A stretch of 64,000 nt of DNA. It comes from Cololabis saira (taxonomy: Eukaryota; Chordata; Actinopteri; Beloniformes; Belonidae). Below the pieces are notes generated by a model. It was not told the origin of the DNA. It saw nothing but the letters and a program-made list of their open reading frames with translations, and searched no databases. This document shows positions 34,487-51,553 of this stretch, one piece after another. The position numbers and the translations under genes are program-made. Position 1 is the first letter of the stretch; the number at the start of each line of letters is the position of its first letter. Location: contig NC_084599.1 of the NCBI RefSeq assembly GCF_033807715.1, positions 9,340,625 through 9,404,624 of the forward strand, written 5' to 3'.

Positions 34487-35233
34487 GTAAAGATTTCTGC
34501 CAACAACTCAAATGTTTTAATGTGTGTCGGAATTACGACACGCTGGGATTGAGAGGAAAATGCTAAAACTTTAGATGGTTGTGCGTTTATGAGAGTAGAT
34601 ATGTTACAATGTAGTTACTTTTCTGCATTTATTCATTGACTGACATTTAGCAGATCCGCACTCCTTCCATTCATATGGGCCAGAAACCATTTGGCTACCA
34701 GGAACTAAGTTTCGTTCTGTACCCAAATGTTTATTTATTTATTTCAAAGCTGACATTTAGCAGAAGTATCCTGCAGATGTGGCACAGTTTCATTCATTCG
34801 GGCCAGAATCATGTCACCAGGAACCAATTTCACTTTGTGCCTGGGTTTGTTTATTTATTTATTTAGAGGTTGATATTTAACAAAAAGAAACCACTGGTCT
34901 GCTGTAATTCAGGTTTTTCCAGTCATTTGACTGCCATGAACGGATTCCAGTCACTCAACTTTTGCCCAGGAGAAATATGATACAGCTTTTACGTTTTGGC
35001 TTAAAGGTTCAAATTTAATCAATGCCTGCATATACATTTTGGTGGTGATGAACATAACTTAACCCCTGCTCAAATTCAGGTGCACAACACCTTTCGAGAC
35101 TTCAGCATGGAGATTTAAAAGTAGTATGTGACATATGAACACGTGAATGTCCCTAAAGTCTCATGCTGTTGTTGCCTTTGTTTGTGTTTGCAAAATACTT
35201 AAGCTAAATTCTACATGCAAAAGAGGTGTCCAT

Positions 35234-35887
35234 TAGGGATGGGTGGTATGGACTAAAAAATGTATCACGATAATTTCTGGCATTTATCCCGATAACGATA
35301 AAAATGACGTAAAAAAAATACTAATTCAACTCCACCTTTTTAACTATAAATCTATCACCACATTCAGTCTTTGGAGCCCCCAAATCACGGCTCTAAAAGA
35401 ATACTAAATGCTACTAAACTACACCAATTAAATTGAATTAATAAAAACCAATTAAATTAGTACACCTGTACTGCAAAACTGTAATGACTCAAATGAAACA
35501 AGTTTAAAATATAAATACAGATTCAACATTTATTCAAACTGTATAGCTTAAACAGTGGGATAACAGTGCAAACAGCAAAAGTACCATTGTCCTTCAAGTT
35601 TTCTTAGCTTATAAAATCACAAAGTAGAAAAAAATACAACCTGATAAATAAAGAAATAGGACAAATAAATAAAGGGTCATTGAAAAATAAAATCCAATCA
35701 GTGATGACCTCTTCTAATATAAATAAAATGTGCAAATTAACCTGTGGTTGGAACATGCCACAAATTAGGCTTTACACAAAAACGTCATCAATGGGAATTT
35801 ATCGTTTTTACCGCGAGATGACAAATTCTTACCGCAGGGAATTTTTTTGACGGTATATCGTGAACGGTAAAATATTGCCCATTCCTA
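35234..35887. mobile_element. hAT MITE in intron 1, perfect 8-bp TSD
   Basis: Begins TAGGGATGGGTGGTATGG and ends GCCCATTCCTA, flanked by an exact GTGTCCAT duplication (35226-35233, 35888-35895). Subterminal words such as CGATAATTTCTGGCATTTAT mirror the sequence near the other end. No coding frame remains. It sits between exons 1 and 2 of the TPRG1-type gene. Confidence 0.9.
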
Positions 35888-36044
35888 GTGTCCATTACAC
35901 AAAAGCAGGTAATCTGTGAAAAGTCAAACTGATCTCATCCCGTTGTCATGGTTTCAGGATGGCTATGGCTGATCAGATTTGAAGTTGGTGTGTCTCAGAT
36001 CAAACATGTACAGACAGACAGACAGACCGACTTTGAGATGTGTC

Positions 36045-36150
36045 ATCAATCAATCAATCAAATTTTATTTATATAGCACCTTTCGTCCAGGTACATGAAA
36101 TACAAGGTGCTTTGAAATTTTGATTGAAAAATAAGCATAATAAACAAATA
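36045..36150 (-). repeat. Antisense LINE/SINE 3' tail in intron 1
   Basis: ATCA repeats followed by AATTTTATTTATATAGCACC and AAGGTGCTTTGAA are the reverse complement of the common fish retroelement 3' end, like the fragment at 31755-31930 in opposite orientation. Confidence 0.65.
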
Positions 36151-36773
36151 AAAACTGGGAGACCAAAAAGATAAAAACTGGGAGACCAATGCACCCTGAC
36201 ATACAATATAAAACATGCACATTCATGACACGTGCAGTCTTGACATGTGTCATGAGGTGAGACCTTTTGGTATTGACATTTGGCTCTTCATCACTACTCC
36301 TGAGCTGTCTTTTCGTAAGTCAGGGTTCACCCCAATGCTTCAAGCTTCAAGGACATTTTCCTTCTCAAAAAAAAAAAAAATGTCCAGATCTGTTCTGTTG
36401 GATTACACTTGGGTCATATCCCCAAATCGGGACCAGCCTTAGATTTCTGTACGATTATCGGGAAACCCCAGCATAAACTCCTAATCTTTTTAATTTCTCC
36501 AATTTGGCACTGCAAAAAATTAACCACAATACAATGACACAAAAACATTGAAAACAAAAGAACCGTGTAATGAAATGTTTCCACGTGGGCTCAGATGCCT
36601 AAGATGACTAGATAGTCAGTTTTTCCAAGTGATGTTTTGGTTTATTGTGAGTTTCATCAGACATGCTGACATTTTCACATTCCTGCTTGCGCAGAGATAA
36701 AGCTTTCCAAGGACTTGTTGTGATTGTCACAGTGTAAAATGAGAAAGTGACAGCCGTGCTTTTGTCTCCTCAG

Positions 36774-36865
36774 CCGGGCACTCTCACCCAGGCCATCAGG
36801 GACGTGGAAGCTCTGGTGAACACGGAGGTCGACGGCAGCGTCCACGGTATCTGGCTGATGGCAGA
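36774..36865 (+). CDS. TPRG1/TPRG1L-family protein, coding exon 2
   Basis: The acceptor TTTTGTCTCCTCAG ends at 36773 and the donor GTGAGT starts at 36866. The 92-bp exon starts in phase 0 and encodes PGTLTQAIRDVEALVNTEVD followed by GSVHGIWLMAE. This corresponds to the start of the hSac2-type domain, where family members have P-G-(S/T/A)-(I/L)-x-x-A, then a variable stretch and G-x-(I/V)-x-G-(V/I/F)-W-L. The acidic D-G-x-x-x-G-(V/I)-W-L layout is closer to TPRG1L than to TPRG1. The last two bases (GA) are completed by exon 3 to a glutamate. Intron 1 is about 2.3 kb and carries a hAT MITE at 35234-35887. Confidence 0.9.
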
Positions 36866-37370
36866 GTGAGTTCACCACATTATTCATGTCACCATGCAAA
36901 CAGGAATTTGCACCAAGCAGAAGAAGCTACATTAATACCACCCCACCCACTTAAACTATGGACACCTGTTTGAACACTTAAAGAAAGAAACCTAGAATAA
37001 GCATGTTATTGTGACCAAATTCAACAGAAATCCTTCACATAATCCAGTCTTTTAATGCTGTGAGTTATTAATAGTTCATGCCCAAACAGTAATGAATACC
37101 CAGCAGCGTTGGTTTTAAAGGGTGTCAGACAACCCAGAAGGTTTTTGTGTTTGTTTAGGTGCAGTGTCCAAAAAATACATAAAGACGGACGTCACAATGT
37201 CACACAGCCCAAGCTGATACTGGTAATCTAGCTGTTTTGTCCAAAGCTCAAAGTAATTTAGTTTATGTTTATAGAGAGCAGAAAAACCTGCAGATAGTAA
37301 GATAATTGAAACCAAAAGGACTTAGATAGATTAGATTTGTTTCAGGTACAGTCAGCTGATGACTGATTTA

Positions 37371-37780
37371 CACTGCAAAAACTCAAAATCTTTACAAGAA
37401 TATTTGTCTTATTTCTAGTTAAAATGTCTCATTTTTAGTCAAAAAATCTCATTACACTTACACAAAACAAGACTCATTACCAGAAAAATAACTTATTTGG
37501 CAATTTTCACCTGTTTCAAGTAGATTTTCACTTGAAATAAGTAGAAAAATCTGCCAACGGAACAAGATTTATCTTCTCATTACAAGCAAAAAAATATTGT
37601 TCTATTGGCAGATTTTTTCTACTTATTTCAAGTGAAAATCTACTTGAAACAGGTGAAAATGAAAGTTATTTTTCTGCTTATGACTTGTTTTAAGTGTAAT
37701 GAGAGTTTTTGACTAAAAATGAGACATTTTAACTAGAAATAAGACAAATATTCTTGTTAATATTTTGAGTTTTTGCAGTG
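37371..37780. mobile_element. Complete mariner-type foldback MITE (family B) in intron 2
   Basis: A 410-bp palindromic element from CACTGCAAAAACTC to GAGTTTTTGCAGTG with TA at both junctions, as in Tc1/mariner insertions. The two halves are mirror copies around the centre near 37580, so the transcript would fold into a long hairpin. It is the intact reference for the truncated copies at 11855, 16018 and 21180. Confidence 0.85.
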
Positions 37781-38156
37781 TAGAGAAAATTAAAACTGCA
37801 TTATTTAAAACATGCAGATTAGCAATATCCTTTAAAGGTGATATATTACACCTTTTTACTCTCTGTGACATGTATTGGTCTGCTCATTTGCCTAAAATGC
37901 AAATGAGCCTCTCCAGACGACAAACAGCCTTTCCTGCTTCCACTGAAAACGTTTCAGAGGGAAAAAAGGCTTCCGGATCCAAAAACACAGCGGCTCAGGC
38001 GTACATGTCAGAGATGGAGTGAAGCCACGGAGGATGAAGAGGACGAGGAGGATGAGGATACCCCTGAGTGTGTCTGGAGGGGATGATGGCCTGTCACTAC
38101 ATGGGAGAGAGACCGACGCAGCTACCCGGCTGAGAGTCCTCCCACACACACCCTGA

Positions 38157-39082
38157 CCCTGCATTCACACTGAAAGCGTCACAGGCATCATAGGCAGCCG
38201 GCTGCCATTAATTTTCTATGAAAAAGCGACAGCAGCAGAGGCACCAGAAGCAGCGGGAGCAGCGCGTCAATTTGAATTTGAAAAATCTGAACTTTATGCA
38301 AATGAGCAGCGGTGACGCCGAGGCAGCGTCCAATCACAGACCAGGATTCCCGAAGCGAGAACCCTCAATGCAGATTGTACTTTCATGTACACACAAACGT
38401 ACACTCATTCACATGAATACATGATCATAGCTGTGCACTAACAAACTTATTTTAGCAGGAATTAATATATTTCATCCACCAGACATTTTTGCTGATTTGA
38501 CTGCCGTTTTTACCTGAACTGCTCACGTGAAACATGTATCTGATGTTGAGGAGCTGGATGGTCCCAACGATTTTATTTGCTACATTGATCCAACGAAAAA
38601 TAATTAAGAACCGTGCTTATTGATCACAAAACACAGTTTAAACATCATGACCAAATCCGCTCTGACCCGGTGTGTCAGTGTTCACCGCAGACAGACTGCA
38701 GCTTCACCGGGACCAACGATGATGGTTGATGTTGATCCAGGACCAACCTGGTTAAGGAGCATCAAACTCACTCTTATCTACGCAGAAATAACGCTAAAAT
38801 ATAAAGAAGGCTTCCCAAAGTGTGATCTATGGTATAAAGGTTAGTAGGTAAATAGGAAACTGAAGATGTGCACGCTGTATATAGATACAGTATGTGTAGA
38901 CTGTTCCCTCCAGTTCTGCAGTGTAGTTTTAGCCCCGCCCACTGCAGCTTTAGCCCCGCCCACTGCAGCTTTAGCCCCGCCCACTGCAGGCGTCCACAGT
39001 GATGCAGTTTTCCGTATGAATCTACCAAGCAGCGCGATGCTGGCGTCAGGAGATTTTTGACGCTTTCAGTGTGAATGCAGGG
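38157..39082. mobile_element. TIR element with CCCTGCATTCACAC ends in intron 2
   Basis: The ends CCCTGCATTCACACTGAAAG and CTTTCAGTGTGAATGCAGGG are perfect complements, and TGA flanks both sides (38154-38156, 39083-39085). The interior includes three 22-bp tandem copies containing TTAGCCCCGCCCACTGCAG (38929-38990) and no recognised transposase. The superfamily is not clear: TGA is not a typical PIF target, and the TSD may be a longer decayed one. Confidence 0.75.
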
Positions 39083-44153
<5,071 letters not shown>

Positions 44154-45469
44154 TAAGTCCCACCGTTGTTGCAACAGTCAATCGTCTATTCACCTTTTCA
44201 ATTTCGTAACTTTGGTACAACTAGTTTAAGTGAACCAGAAGCTTATACGTCTCTTTATTTAGAGATTAATTAGGTAAAAAATCCCATTGAAGAAATTCCT
44301 CTGCCTGGCGATAAACTAATGCACTTCGGCGTAAAACATACATGTAGCTGCTCACATGGATGTTACAGTTTCACATCTTTATTCGAACTTTTCAAACCAT
44401 GCAACACAGTATCTGTTTTAAAGAGCCGTCTGAAGACGTAATGAAATATGCAAGATATGTGTGCTGGGAGCAGACGTGGTGCAGAGATGAATGAGGAGAG
44501 ACATTTGCAAGTAAGAAGTGCACGGCTGTCACTTTGAGCCGTCACTTAACTGATAAGTGCCAAAATTAATGCTGTCCTTTCATCTAAACCTTTTAAAGAC
44601 ATCTCAGGGGATCCGAAACCAACGCAAACTAATTTGATGAATAAAATGTTATGTGCTGTGAAGAGCTTATAGAGCACGGCCGCTATTGGAGGTTTTATCT
44701 CGGCACGTTGCGTTGAATTATACATAAAATGCTCGTGAAAGTCACCCGGGAGTCCATCAGCGAGGAAACGGTTTGAAAAAGGAAAGACTTGAGCCTTAAT
44801 CACTTCCTCTTACCGTCTTCATCTCCATCGGTTTCTCCTACTTTCCCATATTCTTTGTCTGTCCCTCAGGAAGTATCTGGTTCTTTGCGATGGTCGTCCC
44901 GTCTTGTTTTCTGACAGACGTTGATCTCCTGCGAGGTTTATGCATTCATTGAACTGCACACATTTTAACCCGACATAAAATTAGATCCTGAGTGTTTGAA
45001 CAGATGTTTCAACTGATGTTGCATCAATATCATGTGGCAAACAGGATGTTGATTTATCAAACTCTGAAAAAAACACCCACCGACGACAAACTAATCTGCA
45101 ACTTCTTTTAAGATTTTTATGAAATGTGCTTTGCATGTTCAATGCAAATTTGACTTCATAATAAATGAACTCATAACAATTATTACAAGTAACAAATGCT
45201 GGGAGAAAAAAAAATCCTTTTCTTTTTCCTGCTTGAAAAGGCCTAGATAAAAAAAGATAAAAGCCTAGTTTGTGTCACCAAACCATGTGTGTGTAGGATG
45301 ATGCAGACAGTTTATAAATCAATACATGCTGAAAAATAATTTGGCCCCTTACTTTAAAAAATAATATTATTACCTTACTCTGACAGAAACTAAGCCAAAA
45401 TAAATAAAAGTAGTATGTGAAAAATGATTTACACACTTATTCTTATTCTCCACATGCTGATGTGCAACA

Positions 45470-46285
45470 TTCAGGTGAATAATCACAAAGTACGAAGTTT
45501 GAAGGAAATCAGAAACTGTAGTAGACCAAATAGTAGGGAGAAATGCGTAGACGGAAATACAAGCTGCCGAGTGGACAGATCTCATTCGTTCCATCGACTC
45601 GTTGGATTGGTGCTTTTTGAGGAGGAACATGTCAGTGGTTCCCGGTTACAGCCAGCCATTCGTTCCAAATAGAAGCATAAGACTCCGCATTGCAATGTTA
45701 AAGGATAAGGTTCAACAGTGATATAATACAACTGCACATGGACACTTGTTTGTAAGGGTTGCCAGGAGAAATCACATTATCTGTAAAAAGAACATTTACA
45801 TTGGCACGTTGGATACAAACAAACTACTGTATAAGACTCCCAGCAGACTGTCTTCAAATTGAAGATGTTGGACCATAATACACAAAACTATATTCAAAGA
45901 AAACCACACACGAGTACACCTGGTAACATGCTGAGCACGATGGTGGAGGTGCAGGATCTGGTCACCTTGCATCCAATGATGTGGTCATGAAGTTCTCTGA
46001 ATCCACAAGTATTAAAATATGAGGTAATTTCTCTTGGTAGCCAATGTTTACCCAAAACTGGGTGATACAACGGGACAATGGCACCAAGCATACCTTATCT
46101 ACAGAAGAATGGCTGACGAAGAAAAAAACTGAAGTGTTGCCAAAATCCGGACCTCAACTGTGTAAATGCTTCCAGAGTTTAGAGTGAAGGATGGTTTGCA
46201 GAACTTGTTACCAGCAGGTGACGTGATCGTGGACATGTCACTCTGAAAAAGGTTCTCTGTAGCCCAGATATTGGACTGTCTGTCC
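45470..46285 (+). pseudogene. Degenerate Tc1-like transposase in intron 3
   Basis: The + strand carries pieces in Tc1 order. There is a GRVARRN-like stretch near 45760, KMLDHNTQNYIQRKP near 45870-45905 (transposase core after the second catalytic region), a glycine-rich box near 45940-45960, and WL-like scraps with D-x-N-P remnants near 46100-46170. Many stops mark an old copy. Terminal repeats are not found. Confidence 0.6.
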
Positions 46286-46582
46286 ATATTATCTACTTAG
46301 AGAATTGTATTTACTTTGGTAGTATGTTGTAGCCTCCAGCTGGTGCTGATCATGCAGGAGACGTTACCGGCTCAGCTGTTGCCTCTCTAAAAACACACCT
46401 CCCAGCTATGTTCATAGTGATCTCTCAGTCTCAACCTTCTATGCTTCCAGCTCTCCAGCAGTTGGCCTACAGTTGGTCGACGGGTAAATAAACTCAAGAT
46501 ACCGTTTTACATTATATCAGAATAAACTTTTCTTATTTAAGTTAGTTAGGATTACCAACATTTGTTATGTTTGCTTAATTAA

Positions 46583-47086
46583 AGGGGATCTATTATGGCA
46601 TCTAATACCTATTTTAAACAGGCCTTGATTGTCTTAAAAACAAGGTTTTGATTGTTTTTGCTAAATAAATGAGAAATTCAGCCTCTGAGCCATGTCTTTA
46701 TCTTCCCATTCTCTAACCTAATTATCTATGCAGGATTCTGAGTGGGCGGGGCTATGATAATGAGGCTCTGTGCTGATTGGCTGCCTGAATGAAGTGATAC
46801 ACCGCTACGAAAAAATGGCGTAAGCTCCGGCCGGTGGAGTTAGTTGTGGGCGTGGTTTCACGTATCGGAGGCCAAACTATGTAAATCGCATTTTGGTTAC
46901 GTAACGACGGGAGCAGAATCTTATTGGCTCGTAGATCCACATCACACTGGACGGCTCATCCGGGCGGCTGTACAGACACTGCAGAATCTGGTTGCTTTCC
47001 TCCTTCTCTGAGTTGTCAGGCTGAGGGGAGACCACTTTATATATGTTAAAGCAAGAAAAAAACGTGGTTTTCATAATAGGTCCCCT
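46583..47086. mobile_element. TTAA-target MITE (family D), complete short copy
   Basis: Ends are AGGGGATCTATTATGGC and CATAATAGGTCCCCT, flanked by TTAA (46579-46582, 47087-47090). It includes the words GTGGGCGTGGTTTCA and AGGCTGAGGGGAGACCACTT. Because it lacks the extra insertion of the 61805 copy and the nested elements of the 16781 copy, it serves as the empty-site reference for both. Confidence 0.85.
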
Positions 47087-47090
47087 TTAA

Positions 47091-49958
47091 GTCAGAACAA
47101 TAAGAGAGAACATTTCTTACAGAATTTCTTATTACTTTCTTCAAAGTCAGAACTTGAAACACAAACCTCAGGCGGTCCCAGTCTGACAATAACTGAGGGG
47201 CTTCAGTGTAGAAGGATCAGACTAATGAGTAAATCAGGTAAATATGATTTGCAACTGTGAAACTCTACGATTGTTTCCTCTTCCTCCTCCTCCTGTCTGT
47301 TTCCAGAAACTTTGACAACTGCTATATTGATATGTTGGATTTAGGAATGTTGTGAATGTATTCAGGTGATGCCACCTAAACATTTGTCTTTTATAAGATC
47401 TCGTTTATCCAAAACCTTTAAATTTCCTATTAAAAACACAGACCATCTTAGCTTCACTGCAGCAATGTTACACGCAGCTCAGGCTTACTTTTAGTTCATA
47501 ACCTGCCTGACTGTGGATTATTTGAGTGCAAACCACTTAGAGATAGTTTTGTTACCTTCGTGAGAGCCGAGATGATCTGTTTCTGATAACAGACTCAGTA
47601 GAGCCACTTGTGTGATGTTGTGTTCTCACTGATGGGAGAAGTCAAAGCTGCTGCTCCTGATTCACCTGCTGACAGTGTCGTCTCACCACTTGATGTCAGT
47701 GTGCAGCTTTGGTAGAGGTTGGAGGCGGGAGCGCCACCTCATCACTTCATCTGTACGGAGTCATGTTTGTGATGATACCATCACGGTTGTGTATTTTTTA
47801 TATTTTATTTATTTATTTATTTTTTTTTCTGCTTTATTTCTCTTTTTTCTTTTCTTTCTTCTATTCTTCCTTTTTCTTTTCTCTTGTCTTTTCTATCTTT
47901 CTCTTCTTGTCCTTTTCTCTCCTTTCCAGCTGATTTTAAAAGATGCTGTCCCTTTTTATCAAAAAGATGCTGCACCCCTTCAGATTTCTCCAATGTTTGG
48001 CTCTAAAGTTTTAAATGATTTTCTCTTAACTGTTGATTTTGGTACACAGTTGTGTATTTGCTGCATAAAATATATTTGCTCAACTTTGGCAAAGAAAATG
48101 ATAATGGATTCAGCGCCACATTAAAATAGTTCATCACAATTAATGTAAACTACTTTTACATTGAGAAAGCCTTGATTTTTATATGTAGATAATTTTTTTT
48201 TTACCAGTTTATTTTTTCAAGTGAACCTTCAATTTTACACAAAAAGTGTTTTTTACATCATTATGAGTTCAGTCTGTGAGGTTACGTCAAAGGCCTTCAC
48301 AGTTCCTCTCTATTTAAGGTAAAAAAATCTAACTTATTTACTGTTTCAATTCTTTCCTGACCTATTTTCTGACCACGTCTCCTCATAATAAGGTTAACCT
48401 TTCTGTGCTAATCTGTTGAGTAGTATACTTGTGTGGTATGTGTGGCCTTTATTTCTTTCACCAGCTTCCCAAAACCTTGGTGATGGCAGTGGAAACTGTT
48501 GAGGGAGTGTCGGCAGCGGCAGTCGTGATTATTTTGTTTTTCATGGCACATTCTTCAAGTGCAGCCATGAAGAAAAAGCCCAGCATTTTCAGTATCTGTG
48601 GAGGAAGATGTGTTTGCAGCAGCCTCTTTCCAAACCGTCTAGACAATGTAATTACCAAGTACATTATCCTTCTTTTTTATTCCTCTTTGAAAGTGTTGGG
48701 TGTGGAGGTCTAAAGAAACCCCACTACTATTTGCTTCAGAAACAGTTTTCTGTTAAAAAAAAAACTGCCTCCGCCTCTTGGTTACATCACCTTTAGAAAG
48801 TTGAATTTGTTTCTTAAAGGTTTTGTTGTACTGATGACACAGTGGGCCCCCTCATTTCTTTATGTTCTGCTTCCAAAAAGTCTCAAGAAAATAATCACGG
48901 AGACCAAACGAGTAAATATTGAACTGTGCCGTGAAAACAAACCTACAGGCCTAAAAACTGTAAAAGTTCCTTTGTGCTGCTTTAATGAGGCAAATAAAGT
49001 GTCCCCATTTATAGCAATTAACATCAAAAATAGTTATTTTTATCAGCGCTAGTTAAACTACAGTTAAATACAAAATGATTCCATGAAGGAACTACGAACT
49101 GATTCATGTTTTGTTTTATTTGTTCATATATGCTTTAACTGTATTTATTAATGCTCACAATGTGAGTTCTGGATTTTATGGTTTGTATGTTTTTACAAAG
49201 TTGTTGAAGCATAGGCTTGTAACTGATCATTACAGACATAATCCTCTAGATGGAAGTATTAACCTGCTCGCTTTGTAAACATGTGAAATGCAGCATGATA
49301 AATATAAATGATTCATAAAGGCACAGTTAGTAGCTTAGCTGCTGGCGGAGCAGTAGGTTTTAAACCTTTGTACGTGCCTGTGTTGAGAATGCTGTCAAAC
49401 ATATACTTGCACTGCAGTCAAATGACAAATGTATTTGAATAAGTATGTAAATATGAACAGCCTTTGTAGTAAACTCAATTCAGCTCTGATAGATACACTC
49501 TGCCGAGCCTGATCCGGAAATTCCCTGCAGAAAGTAAACACTTCAACCCCTGTTTTCAAAATAAATGGGACACTGTGCAAACTGTAAATTAAATGCAGAA
49601 TGTAAATCTCATGAATCCATATTTGATTCATAGCAGAACACGGAAAACATATCACATGTTTTAACCAAGGAAATGCACTATCCTTAGAAAAATGTTTGGA
49701 TTGGAGCACATGTCGCTCTAAAATCTGTGTTTACCTGTCAGCTGCCTTTGTTCAAACTGACTCCTCCACAGATCCTAACTGATCAGATCAGAGATGTAGG
49801 ATTTGAACTGAAGGCTGGTGCCACGGTGGATTCTGGTTATTTAGTCCTGAGGAGGCAGCATCCACGGTTTCCAAAAATATCTCACGTTTCATTCATCTGA
49901 CCACGTGTTTATGACTTGGCCTCAGGCCATTTTAAATTAGCTTTGACCACAGAATGTA
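47091..49958. other. Intron 3 sequence, no exon recognised
   Basis: Contains a long pyrimidine-rich tract (about 47795-47935) that gives spurious hydrophobic frames on the + strand. A frame at 48429-48713 (94 codons) has no recognisable motif, and I do not call it a gene. Confidence 0.5.
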
Positions 49959-50225
49959 ATAGTATATAGGGTTGTCCCGATCAGGATTTTTTAACTCCCG
50001 ATCCGATCCCGATCACTTGAGTTTGAGTATCTGCCGATCCCGATTTTTCCACCAATTTTTCACTTTTTTTGGCTCCCTATACATTTCCGATACTTTTTCC
50101 CGATCAAATACAATTTGGCAATTAATTAAAAAAAAAAAAAAAAAGAGGACTAAAACTAAATTATCCCAAGTTTTCTTTTACTGTTAATCCAACATGAACA
50201 TATATACATATACTGTATACAATTC

Positions 50226-51553
50226 GCCCTGAGTACCTCAAGTCTCTGGATGTCGTAGGGCTGTCTTGGCTGACACGCCTGTGCGACATTGCATGGAGGA
50301 AGGGGACAGTACCGCTGGGGTGGCAAACCGGGGTGGTGGTCCCTCTGTTTAAAAAGGGGGACCGGAGAGTGTGTTCCAACTACAGGGGGATCACACTTCT
50401 CAGCCTCCCGGGGAAAGTCTACGCCAGGGTACTGGAGAGGAGATTACGGCCGATAGTCGAACCTCGGATTCAGGAGGAACAATGCGGTTTTCGTCCCGGT
50501 CGTGGAACACTGGACCAGCTCTATACCCTCCGCAGGGTGCTCGAGGGTTCATGGGAATTTGCCCAACCAGTCTACATGTGTTTTGTGGATCTGGAGAAGG
50601 CATTTGACCGTGTCCCTCGTGCCATTCTGTGGGGGGTGCTGAGTGAGTATGGAGTCCGGGGCCCTCTACTAAGGGCTGTCCGGTCTCTGTATGATCGAAG
50701 CAGGAGTCTGGTTCGCATTGCCGGCAGTAAGTCAGACTTGTTCCCGGTGCATGTTGGACTCCGGCAGGGCTGCCCTTTGTCACCGGTCCTGTTCATAATT
50801 TTTATGGACAGGATTTCTAGGCGCAGCCAGGGGCCGGAGGGGATCCGGTTTGGGAACCTCAGGATTTCATCTCTGCTTTTTGCAGATGATGTTGTCCTGT
50901 TGGCTTCATCAGACCGGGACCTCCAGCATGTGCTGGGGCGGTTTGCAGCCGAGTGCGACGCGGCAGGGATGAGAATCAGCACCTCCAAGACCGAGGCCAT
51001 GGTTCTCGACAGGAAAAGGGTGGCATGCCTTCTCCGGGTGGGTGGAGAAGTCCTGCCTCAGGTGGAGGAGTTCAAGTATCTCGGGATCTTGTTCACGAGT
51101 GAGGGAACAATGGAGCGTGAGATTGACAGGCGGATCGGTGCAGCGTCCGCAGTAATGCGGTCGATGTACTGGACCGTCGTGGTAAAGAGGGAGCTGAGTC
51201 GAAAGGCGAAGCTCTCGATTTACCGGTCAATCTACGCCCCTACCCTCACCTATGGTCATGAACTTTGGGTAGTGACCGAAAGGACAAGATCGCGGATACA
51301 AGCGGCCGAGATGAGTTTCCTCCGCAGGGTGGCTGGACGCTCCCTTAGAGATAGGGTGAGGAGTTCGGTCACCCGGGAGGAGCTCGGAGTCGAGCCGCTA
51401 CTCCTCCACATTGAGAGGAGTCAGCTGAGGTGGCTTGGGCATCTGTACCGGATGCCTCCTGGACGCCTCCCTAGGGAGGTGTTCCAGGCATGTCCCACCG
51501 GGAGGTGGGACATGCCTGGATTGTGAGTGCCTTGAATTGCCTTGAATTGTGAG
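50226..51553 (+). mobile_element. Young LINE copy with 12-bp TSD and aberrant 3' end
   Basis: Flanked by the perfect duplication TGTATACAATTC (50214-50225, 51554-51565). The body matches the LINE at 7851-9096 but starts about 240 bp further upstream and has an uninterrupted frame. Instead of the normal C-terminal region and GATG tail, the body stops at about 51503. The preceding 16 bp then recur as an inverted copy (arms 51484-51499 and 51504-51519, loop of four), followed by short direct repeats of the TTGAATTG type up to the TSD. It lies within the hAT element 49967-51750. Confidence 0.9.
50228..51526 (+). CDS. Non-LTR reverse transcriptase, 5'-truncated, open frame
   Basis: About 432 codons without a stop, entering from the 5' truncation (PEYLKSLDVVG) with no native start codon. 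Recognisable parts, numbered from the GTG at 50333, are YRGITLLSLPGKVYARVLERR (RT fingers, about 17-37), the QCGFRPGRGTLDQL motif (50-63) and CFVDLEKAFDRV (83-94, first catalytic aspartate). These are followed by LRQGCPLSPVLF (143-154), the FADDVVLLA box (183-191) with the catalytic aspartate pair, YLGILFTSEG, and the LTYGHELW thumb motif. The frame runs into the inverted 3' junction and ends WDMPGL. The endonuclease domain and most of the C terminus are missing, so it cannot mobilise itself. Clade (Rex3/RTE-like or another) is unresolved. Confidence 0.85.
   Translation, partial: PEYLKSLDVVGLSWLTRLCDIAWRKGTVPLGWQTGVVVPLFKKGDRRVCSNYRGITLLSLPGKVYARVLERRLRPIVEPRIQEEQCGFRPGRGTLDQLYTLRRVLEGSWEFAQPVYMCFVDLEKAFDRVPRAILWGVLSEYGVRGPLLRAVRSLYDRSRSLVRIAGSKSDLFPVHVGLRQGCPLSPVLFIIFMDRISRRSQGPEGIRFGNLRISSLLFADDVVLLASSDRDLQHVLGRFAAECDAAGMRISTSKTEAMVLDRKRVACLLRVGGEVLPQVEEFKYLGILFTSEGTMEREIDRRIGAASAVMRSMYWTVVVKRELSRKAKLSIYRSIYAPTLTYGHELWVVTERTRSRIQAAEMSFLRRVAGRSLRDRVRSSVTREELGVEPLLLHIERSQLRWLGHLYRMPPGRLPREVFQACPTGRWDMPGL

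Noticed and set aside
34102..34506. Antisense frame across coding exon 1
   Set aside because: It is the shadow of a GC-rich exon; the + strand has the conserved family sequence and splice sites.
44862..44925. Possible exon 4 after CCCTCAG at 44868
   Set aside because: In the required phase it reads KYLVLCDGRPVLFSDRR and then a stop, without the TPRG1 family continuation or a donor site.
47675..48124. 149-codon frame in intron 3
   Set aside because: It is produced by a pyrimidine tract (runs of F, L and S) and has no family motif.
48429..48713. 94-codon frame with cysteine-rich start
   Set aside because: No homologous family recognised and no supporting splice or promoter signal; treated as chance.
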